From positions 1 through 63,572 of the forward strand of contig NZ_JASLDS010000062.1 of NCBI RefSeq assembly GCF_030151385.1: a DNA stretch of 63,572 bases, in the 5' to 3' direction. Positions 7,984 through 16,609 of this stretch are shown here, piece by piece; within the stretch, counting starts at the first letter, position 1; every line of letters starts with the position of its first letter. The stretch is from Soonwooa sp. GTDB lineage: Bacteria; Bacteroidota; Bacteroidia; Flavobacteriales; Weeksellaceae. The notes beneath the pieces were generated by a model, which was not told the origin of the DNA, searched no databases, and was given only the letters and a program-made list of their open reading frames with translations. A program made the translations under genes and the position numbers.

Positions 7984-10857
7984 ATGAATGTAAAATTAAA
8001 AGTGTTAACTGTTGGGGTACTGTTTTTTACAGGCCAAGCAGTTTTTGCACAAAAAAAAGCTAAAGATACAGCTTCTACAAAAGAGATTGAAGAGGTTGTT
8101 ATTGTTGGTTTTGGTCAGAAGAAGACTGTTCAGGAATTAACTGGGTCGGCGAGTGTTATGACATCAAAGGCTATTGAAGATGTTCCTGTTGCTTCGATTG
8201 ACAAAATGTTACAAGGACGTGTGACTGGGGTACAAGCAGGTAGTTCTTCTGGACAGCCTGGAGGTATGGCGAATGTACGTGTAAGAGGTGTGTCTTCTAT
8301 TAATGGTGTTACATCACCAATCTACATCGTGGATGGTGTGAGAGTCGCTAATGGAGATTTAACAACTTCGAATACTACAGCTAACATTTTAGCTAACCTT
8401 AACCCTGATGACGTAGAATCTATTACTGTGTTGAAAGATGCCGTGTCAACTGCGGTATATGGTGCTGATGCTGGTGCGGGGGTAATTGTTATTACGACTA
8501 AGTCTGGTAAAAGAGGTAAGCCAAGATTTAATGTTGGATTTAATACTGGATTCAACCAACAAGCGGTAAGTAGCCATAGAGGTATGACGGGGCAAGAATA
8601 CAAAGAGTATTTGAGAGACGCTTACAATAATGCTTACAGTAAGGATTTTTCAATTGATCAGATTATTGGTGGTGCGTTTAATGGTATTATTACACCCGCA
8701 TCTACAAACACTAACTTGGTTAATATTTTAAAGTCGCCATATAGCACAGATTGGGAAGATATTGTTAGAAAGAATGGTTTCCAGTCGAATGCTGACTTTA
8801 GTATGAGTGGAGGTACTGATAAGTTTACTTATTATGCATCTGCTAATATGTTTGATCAAAACAGTATCATTAAGAACTCATTCTTTAAAAGACTTTCTTA
8901 TACTACTAAGTTGACATATCAAGCAACGGATAAACTGAAAATTAGTTCTGATTTCCAGATTTCACACTCTAAGACGAGAACTTTGCCAGATGGTGGTGGT
9001 TTTGCTAACCCGATCCTAGCACAGTATTTCAATAGACCAACGGATCCAGCTCGTAATCCTGATGGAACTTGGTATTGGAGTCCATCCACTATGAGGTTGA
9101 GTAACAATCAGTTTAACCCTGGTTACTTGCTTGAGCATAACTATAATGAGGCTGGTGCACTTAGAGCTTTTGCTAATCTTAGCTTAGAATACAAAGTGTT
9201 ACCATTCTTAACATATCGATTTGTATTCTCTCCAGAATATGTTAATGTAGAGGAAAATACTTATTGGAATCCACTTCATGGTGATGGTTATAACTACGGT
9301 GGTTATAAGAGAGAATCTGTAAATAGATATTTTAACTACAATGTTCAAAATATTTTAGATTTCTCTAAGAAATTTGGAATGCACAATGTTGGCGCTTCAT
9401 TGATTCAAGAGGCTTACAAATCTGACAGAAGGTTCTTATCTGCAACAGGTATCACTGTTGGTACGCCAACACTAGAAACTTTACATAATTTTGTAGTTCC
9501 TTACGGTTATGATGGTACAAGAACTGTGACTTCTAGAAATGGATATGCAGTAACAGGACATTATGACTATGATAAATTAGTATTAATTGATGCCTCTTAT
9601 AGAAGAGATATTCTATCTCAATTCTTACCAGGTAAAAAAGCAGGAAACTTCTGGTCGGCTGGTTTAGGAGTTGATTTAGCGAGATTCGATGTTGTTAAAA
9701 ACATGGACGCTTTCTCAATGTTTAAGTTCAGAGCATCTTATGGTAAATTAGGTAACCAAGTATTGGCTAACCCTTATGCACTTTATGCTTACGATCTCAA
9801 TTATGATGATAATGCTGCTGCTCAGTATTATAATATTTTGAATCCAAACCTAACATGGGAAACAGTTAATCCTTTCAACGTTGGTTTAGATATTGGATTG
9901 TTAAAAGACAGAATCAAAATTTCTGCTGAATACTATAACAAGAAAACAAATGACCTAATCTATAATCTACCATTGTCTCCATCTCAAGGAGGTATCCTTA
10001 ATGATAATGGAACGCTTAAGCCAGGTTATATGGTTGATAATGTTGGAACATTGGTTAATAAAGGTTTTGAATTCTCTGTTAATGCAGATATTTTCCGTGG
10101 AGGAAGAGATCAATTTAACTGGTCTTTAGGAGCTAACCTTTCTACACTTAAAAATGAAATCACTGAATTGTATGGAGGAACTGTAAACACAGGAACTACA
10201 ACATTAAGAGTTGGTGAGGGTGTACGTACATTCTACCTAAGAAAATGGGCTGGTGTAGATGCTGCAAATGGTGATCCACTTTGGTACATTAATGGTGTTG
10301 ATGGTGCTACTACTAATGACTATAACAAAGCTCAACAAGCAGTACAAGGTTCTTTCCTAAGTAATGTATTTGGTGGGGCTAACACAAGTATCGCTTACAA
10401 AGGCTTCTCATTAGATCTACAATTTACTTATGGATTTGGTGGTAAAATTTATGATGATTGGGCGAACTATTCATTCAGTGATGGACAATATAGTTTGAAC
10501 TATCCTGGTTATGGAGATGTAATCGGAGATTATTGGACGCCTACTAATACTGGAGCTTCTAATCCAAAACCAATTGCTGGAGGTAATAAGAGATCAAACT
10601 CTGCATCAACAAGATTTTTATACGATTCAGATTTCATCAGATTGTCTAATGCAAGATTTGCATATACTTTCAATAATGAATTCTTAAATGGATCAGGATT
10701 AAATTCTGTTCAAGTTTATGTAATGGCTAACAATGCATGGACTCACAGATTTGATGATAGATTGAAATTTGACCCAGAAGTAAACGTATCAGGTTATACT
10801 AACCTAAGTTTACCAGTATTAAAATCTTTCTTATTTGGTGTTAACCTAAGTTTCTAA
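7984..10857 (+). CDS. SusC/RagA-family TonB-linked outer membrane transporter (second copy)
   Basis: 957 aa. The signal peptide MNVKLKVLTVGVLFFTGQAVFAQ resembles that of the first SusC. A TonB-box-like IEEVVIVGFG follows, then the plug motifs VRVRGVSSI, PIYIVDGVRV and AVYGADAGAGVIVITTKSG, and a barrel ending SFLFGVNLSF. As in the first copy there is no carboxypeptidase-regulatory-like domain. Start regions are similar but the barrels differ clearly, pointing to paralogues with different cargo rather than a recent duplication. susD follows after 10 nt. Confidence 0.95.
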   Translation: MNVKLKVLTVGVLFFTGQAVFAQKKAKDTASTKEIEEVVIVGFGQKKTVQELTGSASVMTSKAIEDVPVASIDKMLQGRVTGVQAGSSSGQPGGMANVRVRGVSSINGVTSPIYIVDGVRVANGDLTTSNTTANILANLNPDDVESITVLKDAVSTAVYGADAGAGVIVITTKSGKRGKPRFNVGFNTGFNQQAVSSHRGMTGQEYKEYLRDAYNNAYSKDFSIDQIIGGAFNGIITPASTNTNLVNILKSPYSTDWEDIVRKNGFQSNADFSMSGGTDKFTYYASANMFDQNSIIKNSFFKRLSYTTKLTYQATDKLKISSDFQISHSKTRTLPDGGGFANPILAQYFNRPTDPARNPDGTWYWSPSTMRLSNNQFNPGYLLEHNYNEAGALRAFANLSLEYKVLPFLTYRFVFSPEYVNVEENTYWNPLHGDGYNYGGYKRESVNRYFNYNVQNILDFSKKFGMHNVGASLIQEAYKSDRRFLSATGITVGTPTLETLHNFVVPYGYDGTRTVTSRNGYAVTGHYDYDKLVLIDASYRRDILSQFLPGKKAGNFWSAGLGVDLARFDVVKNMDAFSMFKFRASYGKLGNQVLANPYALYAYDLNYDDNAAAQYYNILNPNLTWETVNPFNVGLDIGLLKDRIKISAEYYNKKTNDLIYNLPLSPSQGGILNDNGTLKPGYMVDNVGTLVNKGFEFSVNADIFRGGRDQFNWSLGANLSTLKNEITELYGGTVNTGTTTLRVGEGVRTFYLRKWAGVDAANGDPLWYINGVDGATTNDYNKAQQAVQGSFLSNVFGGANTSIAYKGFSLDLQFTYGFGGKIYDDWANYSFSDGQYSLNYPGYGDVIGDYWTPTNTGASNPKPIAGGNKRSNSASTRFLYDSDFIRLSNARFAYTFNNEFLNGSGLNSVQVYVMANNAWTHRFDDRLKFDPEVNVSGYTNLSLPVLKSFLFGVNLSF

Positions 10858-10867
10858 AATTTAAAAA

Positions 10868-12271
10868 ATGAATAAAACAATAAAAATAGGTATTTTGTCT
10901 CTTGTAGTAGGTCTTGGAGCGGTTTCTTGTTCTGATGACTTTGTAGAGAGAGAATTTTACCAACAAGTTGAGCAAGGGCCTCTTAAAACTGTTAACGAGG
11001 TACAAGCTTTCGTAATGGGTGGTTATGCGGCTATGCGTAGTCCATATTATTATGGTGCAGATTTCTTAGCTTATGGAGAGGTTAGATCAGATGAAATGAT
11101 CAGTAACCTAGCAGGTGGATATTATACAAACGTGTTTAACTACACAATGTTATCAAATGACGCTTATGCAGTTAATACGTACAACAAAATTTATGAATTA
11201 GTTGCTAAAGCTAATATCGTAATTAATACAGATGTTAAAACTTTATCTGGATCTGATAATGATAGAGAAGACGCATTGTTCTACCAAGGGCAGGCTTATG
11301 GACTTAGAGCAATTGCATTTTTTGATGCATTAAGACTTTATGGACAAAAGTATATCCCGGACGGAACAGGTCTAGGTGTAGTTTTACCTCTTAAGTATGA
11401 TCCTAAAGCTTTACAACCAAGAGCAACAATTGCTCAAACAGAAGCGCAAATCGAATCGGATTTCGCAAAAGCTCTTGAATTAATGGATGGTGGACAAACA
11501 GGTGTTACAGAATTGTCAACTAATGCTCTTAAAGGGATGATGTCAAGATATTACCTTTACAAAGGTGATTACGCTAAAGTAAGATCTTTATCAAATTCTT
11601 TAATTGGAAAATATACAGTTGCAGCATCTAATACTTTACAAACATCTTTTAGATTTGTAATGAACGGTGCAGCTCCTAACTCTGTTTTCGAATTAGCTGT
11701 TGGTCTTAATGCACCATTGTCAACTGCTTCTTACAGACATAGACTTAATCCTTATGGATATGGTAATATTGTCGTAAATGCTACTACAATGGATTCTTAC
11801 GCATCTGGAGATACAAGAAAAACTTTAATTACAACTAACGGAGGTCAAAGATATTTATCATTTGGTACAACTGCAGCTGCAAGTGTTGGTAAATATACAC
11901 AACCACAAGGTGCTGATAACATCAAAATGCTTCGTTATGAGGAAATTTTGTTGAATGCTGTTGAAGCTGAATTGAATGGTGGAGATGCATCAAAGGCACT
12001 TACATATTACAACCAAGTGATCACAAACAGAGGTCTAACAGCTGTTACTTCTGTTGATATGCCAACTCTTAAGAAGGAAAGAATGAAAGAACTTCTTGGC
12101 GAAGGTGTTCGTCAATGGGATCTTAGAAGATGGGGGGATCCAGTTCCAAGACCTGCAGGTGCAGCAATTGGACAAAATCCTAACCATGCAGCATTCCCAA
12201 TTCCAAGAACTGAAACGGATATTGCTAATTCTCCAGTTCAACCGAATCCAGGTTACGATAATTCAAAATAA
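10868..12271 (+). CDS. SusD/RagB-family outer membrane lipoprotein (second copy)
   Basis: 467 aa. The lipoprotein signal is MNKTIKIGILSLVVGLGAVSC, with Cys21 followed by SDD. It has a SusD helical repeat core (GQAYGLRAIAFFDALRLYGQ) and a conserved C-terminal LKKERMKELLGEGVRQWDLRRWG segment. It is the surface substrate-binding partner of the SusC encoded 10 nt upstream. No enzyme gene follows, because a strong terminator closes the operon, so the cargo is unknown. Confidence 0.94.
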   Translation: MNKTIKIGILSLVVGLGAVSCSDDFVEREFYQQVEQGPLKTVNEVQAFVMGGYAAMRSPYYYGADFLAYGEVRSDEMISNLAGGYYTNVFNYTMLSNDAYAVNTYNKIYELVAKANIVINTDVKTLSGSDNDREDALFYQGQAYGLRAIAFFDALRLYGQKYIPDGTGLGVVLPLKYDPKALQPRATIAQTEAQIESDFAKALELMDGGQTGVTELSTNALKGMMSRYYLYKGDYAKVRSLSNSLIGKYTVAASNTLQTSFRFVMNGAAPNSVFELAVGLNAPLSTASYRHRLNPYGYGNIVVNATTMDSYASGDTRKTLITTNGGQRYLSFGTTAAASVGKYTQPQGADNIKMLRYEEILLNAVEAELNGGDASKALTYYNQVITNRGLTAVTSVDMPTLKKERMKELLGEGVRQWDLRRWGDPVPRPAGAAIGQNPNHAAFPIPRTETDIANSPVQPNPGYDNSK

Positions 12272-12293
12272 TTTTTTTGAAATATTAAATATT

Positions 12294-12327
12294 ATAGCCA
12301 TCTCAATTGAGGTGGCTATTTTTTTTC
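12294..12327 (+). terminator. Intrinsic terminator after second susD
   Basis: A near-perfect palindrome ATAGCCATCTCAATTGAGGT to GGCTAT (one G-T pair) is followed by eight T residues. Confidence 0.9.
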
Positions 12328-12330
12328 GAT

Positions 12331-12338
12331 TATATTTG
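12331..12338 (+). promoter_or_regulatory. -7 box TATATTTG
   Basis: A perfect TAnnTTTG box directly after the preceding terminator. Exactly 17 nt separate it from the ATG at 12356, a spacing shared with four other genes in the window. Confidence 0.65.
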
Positions 12339-12355
12339 TATATCAAATTATTTTT

Positions 12356-13033
12356 ATGAAAAAGATATTTTTTGCAATTGTGATGATTGCATCTCAGTTT
12401 GCATTTGGACAGGCAGGTAATGATAATGTTTCGTTTTCAACAGGTCATTTTTTTACAAGAGCTAATAGACCATCATCAAAAGATTATGTGATTGATGGCT
12501 CTCCATATACTTCGAGTAAAGATTTCTCTAAAGCAATTATTCCAACATATAGTAAAGATGTGCAGCCTCTAAGATATAATGCTTATGAGGACGAAATGGA
12601 ATTTGCTCAAAATAATGAAACCTACTATGCTAATAAGGAGGAAGGTTTAACAGTTAATTTCCCAGATCTTAAGAAAACTTATGTTTGTCTTAATTATCGT
12701 ATTGATGACAAAAGTAAATTTGGATATTTGTTACTTCTTCAAAATGGCGAAAAAGCAAAACTATATAAACGCGAAAAAGTAGAGTTATTAAAAGGAGAAA
12801 AAAGTCCGAATGCTTACGGAAAAGACGCTAACGATTATTACGCAAAAGAGAAGGATGTTTATATTATCGCTGCTAATGATAGATACTATAGAATTCCCAA
12901 GAACATAAAGGATTTTGCCACACTTTCTATCGACAACAAAGAGAAAGTGATGGACTTCGCAAAGTCTAATAAAATCAATCTATCTAAAGAGGAGGATTTA
13001 ATAAAATTAGTTGAGTTTATTAATCAAAACTAA
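12356..13033 (+). CDS. Exported protein of unknown function
   Basis: 225 aa, not recognised. A clear signal peptide (MKKIFFAIVMIASQFAFGQ) predicts export to the periplasm. The mature part is charged and rich in Lys, Tyr and Asn, with no membrane segment, no Cys cluster and no lipobox. A central segment (KFGYLLLLQNGEKAKLYKRE) looks like beta strands, and the C-terminus is helical (ATLSIDNKEKVMDFAKSNK). It has its own -7 box and is followed by a separately promoted porin gene. Function is open. Confidence 0.8.
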   Translation: MKKIFFAIVMIASQFAFGQAGNDNVSFSTGHFFTRANRPSSKDYVIDGSPYTSSKDFSKAIIPTYSKDVQPLRYNAYEDEMEFAQNNETYYANKEEGLTVNFPDLKKTYVCLNYRIDDKSKFGYLLLLQNGEKAKLYKREKVELLKGEKSPNAYGKDANDYYAKEKDVYIIAANDRYYRIPKNIKDFATLSIDNKEKVMDFAKSNKINLSKEEDLIKLVEFINQN

Positions 13034-13048
13034 TTCATAAAAAACCTT

Positions 13049-13056
13049 TATTTTTG
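13049..13056 (+). promoter_or_regulatory. -7 box TATTTTTG of the porin gene
   Basis: A perfect TAnnTTTG box in the short gap after the previous stop, exactly 17 nt before the ATG at 13074. Confidence 0.65.
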
Positions 13057-13073
13057 TATTTCAAATCTTACGA

Positions 13074-14990
13074 ATGAAATACATTCTTTTAATATTACTT
13101 TTCGGTGTTCAGTGTTTGTCGGCACAGATAGTTACTAGCAAAGAGGACACACGCAAAAGTGAAGATACTTTGGTTGTCGTTTCGGGGAAGAAAGATTCTC
13201 TCGAAATCTTTAAACCAACTATTAATGATTACTTGTATCAAACGCAATTTTCTCAGAAAAAGGTTTTTGATACAAGTTTTTCTATTTCCCGTTCTTACGG
13301 ATTCACGCAGTTTAATAACCGTGACAATTTTGGAAAAATTCAGTTTGCAAATATTGGATCAGGATTTCAACCTTTAATTTTCGAAACCAACAAAGAGCAG
13401 AACCTTTCCGTTTTGCCCACCAACAAATCTTTTTTTATTCTTGGAGCAGATGATATCAAGTATTACGATGTCAAAACACCGACTGCGACTTTTATTTATC
13501 ATAACGCGATGAAGAATGGTGCGGCGCTGCAATCCACCTATACGCAGAATATTGGTAAGACTTTTAATTTTGCCATCGAATATATGGGACTTCGCTCGCA
13601 AGGACTTTATAGAAATAGTTTGGCAGCGAGTAACAATACTATTTTTTCTGCACATTATTTATCGAGAAATAAAAAATACGAAGCTTTTGCACATTATCTT
13701 CATCAGAATGTTAGTAATGAGGAGAATGGAGGTATTGCAGACTTGAGTATCTTCTTAAGTGGCGATTCTCGTTTCAAAAATCGACAAAATCTAGAGACGA
13801 ATTTGGACGGTGTAACCTCTCGTTTGTATTATCGTCGTTACTATTTTAGCCAAGAGTTTGCACCTTTAGATCCAGAGAAATACCCTTTCAAGTTGCGTCA
13901 CACACTTTCGCATCAGGGCAATAAATATTATTTTAATCAATCTAGTGCACAAGCCTTTTTCGGAAATAATGTCATTAAGAATTTAAGTTTAAACTCAAAA
14001 AAGTATTCAGACAATCTTAGTAATACCTTTAGTTTGGTCTGGGACAAAGAGAATTTTAAGTTGGATGCAGGTGTTCGTCATCAACATATAACTTTTGGTA
14101 ATCTTTATCCATCAGATTCTTTGGGCATTCCTGGAACTTTAAAGGAAAATAGATTCGGTGCTTTAGGAAATTTACAAATCAAACTTTGGGATCGTTTTCA
14201 ACTCCAATCCTATTTGGAATTTTCTAATGGTAATACGTTCGGAACCTTTCTTAAAACGACAAATTTAGTTCAGTTCGAACCTATTAAAGATTATTTCGTT
14301 GATGCACATTTTAACTTCCAAAGTGCGACGCCTAGTTTCAACAATATTCTTAATACTTCCAATTATGCGAGCTACAATTATTATTTGAGCGATCCCAAAA
14401 ATCAAAGTGTGACAGAGCTTGGTGCAAAACTTCGCTTAAAGTGGTTTGACTCCAATGTATATGTTAATTTGGTTCGCGTGGATAATTATGCTTATTTCAA
14501 TAATCAAGGACAATCTTTGCAAGCCAGCGACGCGCTCAATATTACGCAAGTAGGTGGTGAAGCGACTTTGCGATATGGTAAGTTTAATCTTAATGGTCGC
14601 GCGCATTTCCAAAATGCAATTTCAGGAAAAGAATATTATCCAATGCCGAGTTTTATTGGTCGCGCTAACTTGTTCTATCAAAGCAAAGCTTTCAAAGATG
14701 CAGCAGAAATCCAAGCGGGTGTCAAAGTGTATTACTTCACCAAATTTGCTTCTCGCGATTACTCGCCGATTCTTAACGAATATATGTTGCCGAATGACAA
14801 AGCGTACTCCATCGGAGGACAACCAATCGCAGATGCTTATTTTAATCTAAGAGTTAAGCGTATGTTCTTCTACATCGAAGCGCAACATTTTAACACGACA
14901 TTTTTACAGAACAAATCTTATACAGCGCCATATTTTCCGATTTATGATTTTCGTCTTAACTTAGGAATCGTTTGGTACTTATTTAGCTAA
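13074..14990 (+). CDS. Putative porin (Porin_10 type outer membrane beta-barrel)
   Basis: 638 aa. The signal peptide is MKYILLILLFGVQCLSAQ. The protein consists of alternating amphipathic beta strands rich in aromatic residues and ends in a short aromatic strand (NLGIVWYLFS). An N-terminal segment with KPTINDYLYQTQ and the motif GADDIKYYDVKTPTATFIYHN is typical of the Bacteroidota putative-porin family. It should form an outer-membrane channel; the solute is unknown. It shares a promoter region with bshC, whose ATG lies 10 nt downstream, so the two may be co-transcribed although their roles are unrelated. Confidence 0.85.
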   Translation: MKYILLILLFGVQCLSAQIVTSKEDTRKSEDTLVVVSGKKDSLEIFKPTINDYLYQTQFSQKKVFDTSFSISRSYGFTQFNNRDNFGKIQFANIGSGFQPLIFETNKEQNLSVLPTNKSFFILGADDIKYYDVKTPTATFIYHNAMKNGAALQSTYTQNIGKTFNFAIEYMGLRSQGLYRNSLAASNNTIFSAHYLSRNKKYEAFAHYLHQNVSNEENGGIADLSIFLSGDSRFKNRQNLETNLDGVTSRLYYRRYYFSQEFAPLDPEKYPFKLRHTLSHQGNKYYFNQSSAQAFFGNNVIKNLSLNSKKYSDNLSNTFSLVWDKENFKLDAGVRHQHITFGNLYPSDSLGIPGTLKENRFGALGNLQIKLWDRFQLQSYLEFSNGNTFGTFLKTTNLVQFEPIKDYFVDAHFNFQSATPSFNNILNTSNYASYNYYLSDPKNQSVTELGAKLRLKWFDSNVYVNLVRVDNYAYFNNQGQSLQASDALNITQVGGEATLRYGKFNLNGRAHFQNAISGKEYYPMPSFIGRANLFYQSKAFKDAAEIQAGVKVYYFTKFASRDYSPILNEYMLPNDKAYSIGGQPIADAYFNLRVKRMFFYIEAQHFNTTFLQNKSYTAPYFPIYDFRLNLGIVWYLFS

Positions 14991-15000
14991 TTTCGGTGTG

Positions 15001-16578
15001 ATGAATTTAGACTTTAATCATATCAAAAATATACCCCAACTCATCAAAGATTTTCTAAATGATGATTTGGGTTTTGCAGGAGACAAAATCTTTAAGCTTG
15101 ACAATGTTTCAAAACAAATTGAACTTAAAGAAAAGTCTTTTCCAAAGCAACATCGCGAGGTTTTGCATGCAAGTTTTACAAAGCAATTGCAAGCTTTAAA
15201 GTTAACAGAATCGCAATCGAAAAATATCGAACTTTTAAAAGATTCAGATACCTTTACGGTGACAACAGGACACCAACTTAACCTTTTTACGGGTCCCGTT
15301 TTTTTCGTTTATAAAATTTTGCAAACCATAAAGACGGCAAGTTTTTTAAAGGAAAAATTTCCAACTAAAAATTTCGTTCCGATTTTTTGGATGGCTACTG
15401 AAGACCATGATTTTGATGAGATTGACCATTTCAAAACCGAAAATCATTTTTACCAAATCAAAGGCAAGCAAGGTGGTGCTGTTGGACGTATAAAAGTTGA
15501 AGATCAGTTTTTTATTTCGGAATTCGAAAGAGAGTTTAAAGATCATGTTTATGGGACGGAGCTTATTTTGATGATGAAAGAAGCTTACAAACTCGGAAAT
15601 ACTTTAACAGAAGCGACTCGAAGTCTGGTACAAAACCTTTTTGCAGATTACGGCTTGCTAATGTTGGATGGCGATGATAGAGATCTTAAAAAGTTGATGA
15701 TTCCGACTTTTAAGAAAGAATTGTTAAACGAACAACTTTATAAAACAACATCGGAGAAAAGAAATCTTCTCGAGCAGAACTACCATAAAGTCCAAGTTAA
15801 TCCAAGAGAAATTAATCTTTTCTATTTGACGGAAACCCGCAATCGTATTGAGAAAAGTGCTGATGTTTACAAAGTTTTGGATACAGAAGTAAGTTTTTCT
15901 GAAACTGAAATTCTTAACGAGTTAGAAAACTTCCCCGAAAGATTTAGTCCAAATGCGGTACTTCGCCCTGCTTATCAGGAAAGTATATTGCCAAACCTAG
16001 CTTATATCGGTGGAAATGCCGAAATTATGTATTGGTTAGAACTTCCAGATTTTTTTGAATCAATTGAGCTTCCGTTTCCTATTTTAATTCCGAGAAATTC
16101 TTTATTGTTTTTGAATGAAAAAACGTTTAAGAAAATTGAAAAATTAAATCTTAGCATCACAGAATTTTTTGAAGATTTTTCTGTTATTGTTAAAAAGCAT
16201 TTGGTGGAGAACCATCCTTTGCATGAGCTTTTAATTAAACAAGAAGAAGCCTTGAAAAATCATTTTTCTATTTTAAAAAACGAAGCTGGCTCTACCGATA
16301 TTAGTTTTAAAAATTTAGTTGAAGCCGAAGAAACGCGACAGTTAAAGTCTTTTGACAAGATGCAAAAACGCCTTTTGCGTGCTGAAAAAATAAAACAAGC
16401 CGAGTTGATGAGTCGCTATGAAGAGCTTTTCCTAAAGGTTCATCCTGGTGGAATTTGGCAGGAAAGACAATTTAATTTTTCTGTTTTTTATGCAGATGCA
16501 GGTAGAGATTGGCTGAAATTTTGTTACCAACTAATGAATGTCGAAAAATCAGAATTGATCATTTCCCATTTAATTTGA
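15001..16578 (+). CDS. bshC: Bacillithiol biosynthesis cysteine-adding enzyme BshC
   Basis: 525 aa, the usual BshC length. The Rossmann-like core carries the family signatures TVTTGHQLNLFTGPVFFVYK and FWMATEDHDFDEI, and a C-terminal coiled-coil segment (FDKMQKRLLRAEKIKQAELM) is present. BshC ligates cysteine to glucosaminyl-malate in the last step of bacillithiol synthesis. A GTG at 14998 is in frame, but the adjacent ATG at 15001 gives MNLDFNHI and is preferred. bshA and bshB are not in the window. The gene implies bacillithiol, not glutathione, as main low-molecular-weight thiol. Confidence 0.95.
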   Translation: MNLDFNHIKNIPQLIKDFLNDDLGFAGDKIFKLDNVSKQIELKEKSFPKQHREVLHASFTKQLQALKLTESQSKNIELLKDSDTFTVTTGHQLNLFTGPVFFVYKILQTIKTASFLKEKFPTKNFVPIFWMATEDHDFDEIDHFKTENHFYQIKGKQGGAVGRIKVEDQFFISEFEREFKDHVYGTELILMMKEAYKLGNTLTEATRSLVQNLFADYGLLMLDGDDRDLKKLMIPTFKKELLNEQLYKTTSEKRNLLEQNYHKVQVNPREINLFYLTETRNRIEKSADVYKVLDTEVSFSETEILNELENFPERFSPNAVLRPAYQESILPNLAYIGGNAEIMYWLELPDFFESIELPFPILIPRNSLLFLNEKTFKKIEKLNLSITEFFEDFSVIVKKHLVENHPLHELLIKQEEALKNHFSILKNEAGSTDISFKNLVEAEETRQLKSFDKMQKRLLRAEKIKQAELMSRYEELFLKVHPGGIWQERQFNFSVFYADAGRDWLKFCYQLMNVEKSELIISHLI

Positions 16579-16584
16579 AAGCCT

Positions 16585-16592
16585 TATTTTTG
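16585..16592 (+). promoter_or_regulatory. -7 box TATTTTTG of the LysM gene
   Basis: A perfect TAnnTTTG box 7 nt after the bshC stop, exactly 17 nt before the ATG at 16610. Confidence 0.65.
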
Positions 16593-16609
16593 TAGATATA
16601 ATTTTCCAG

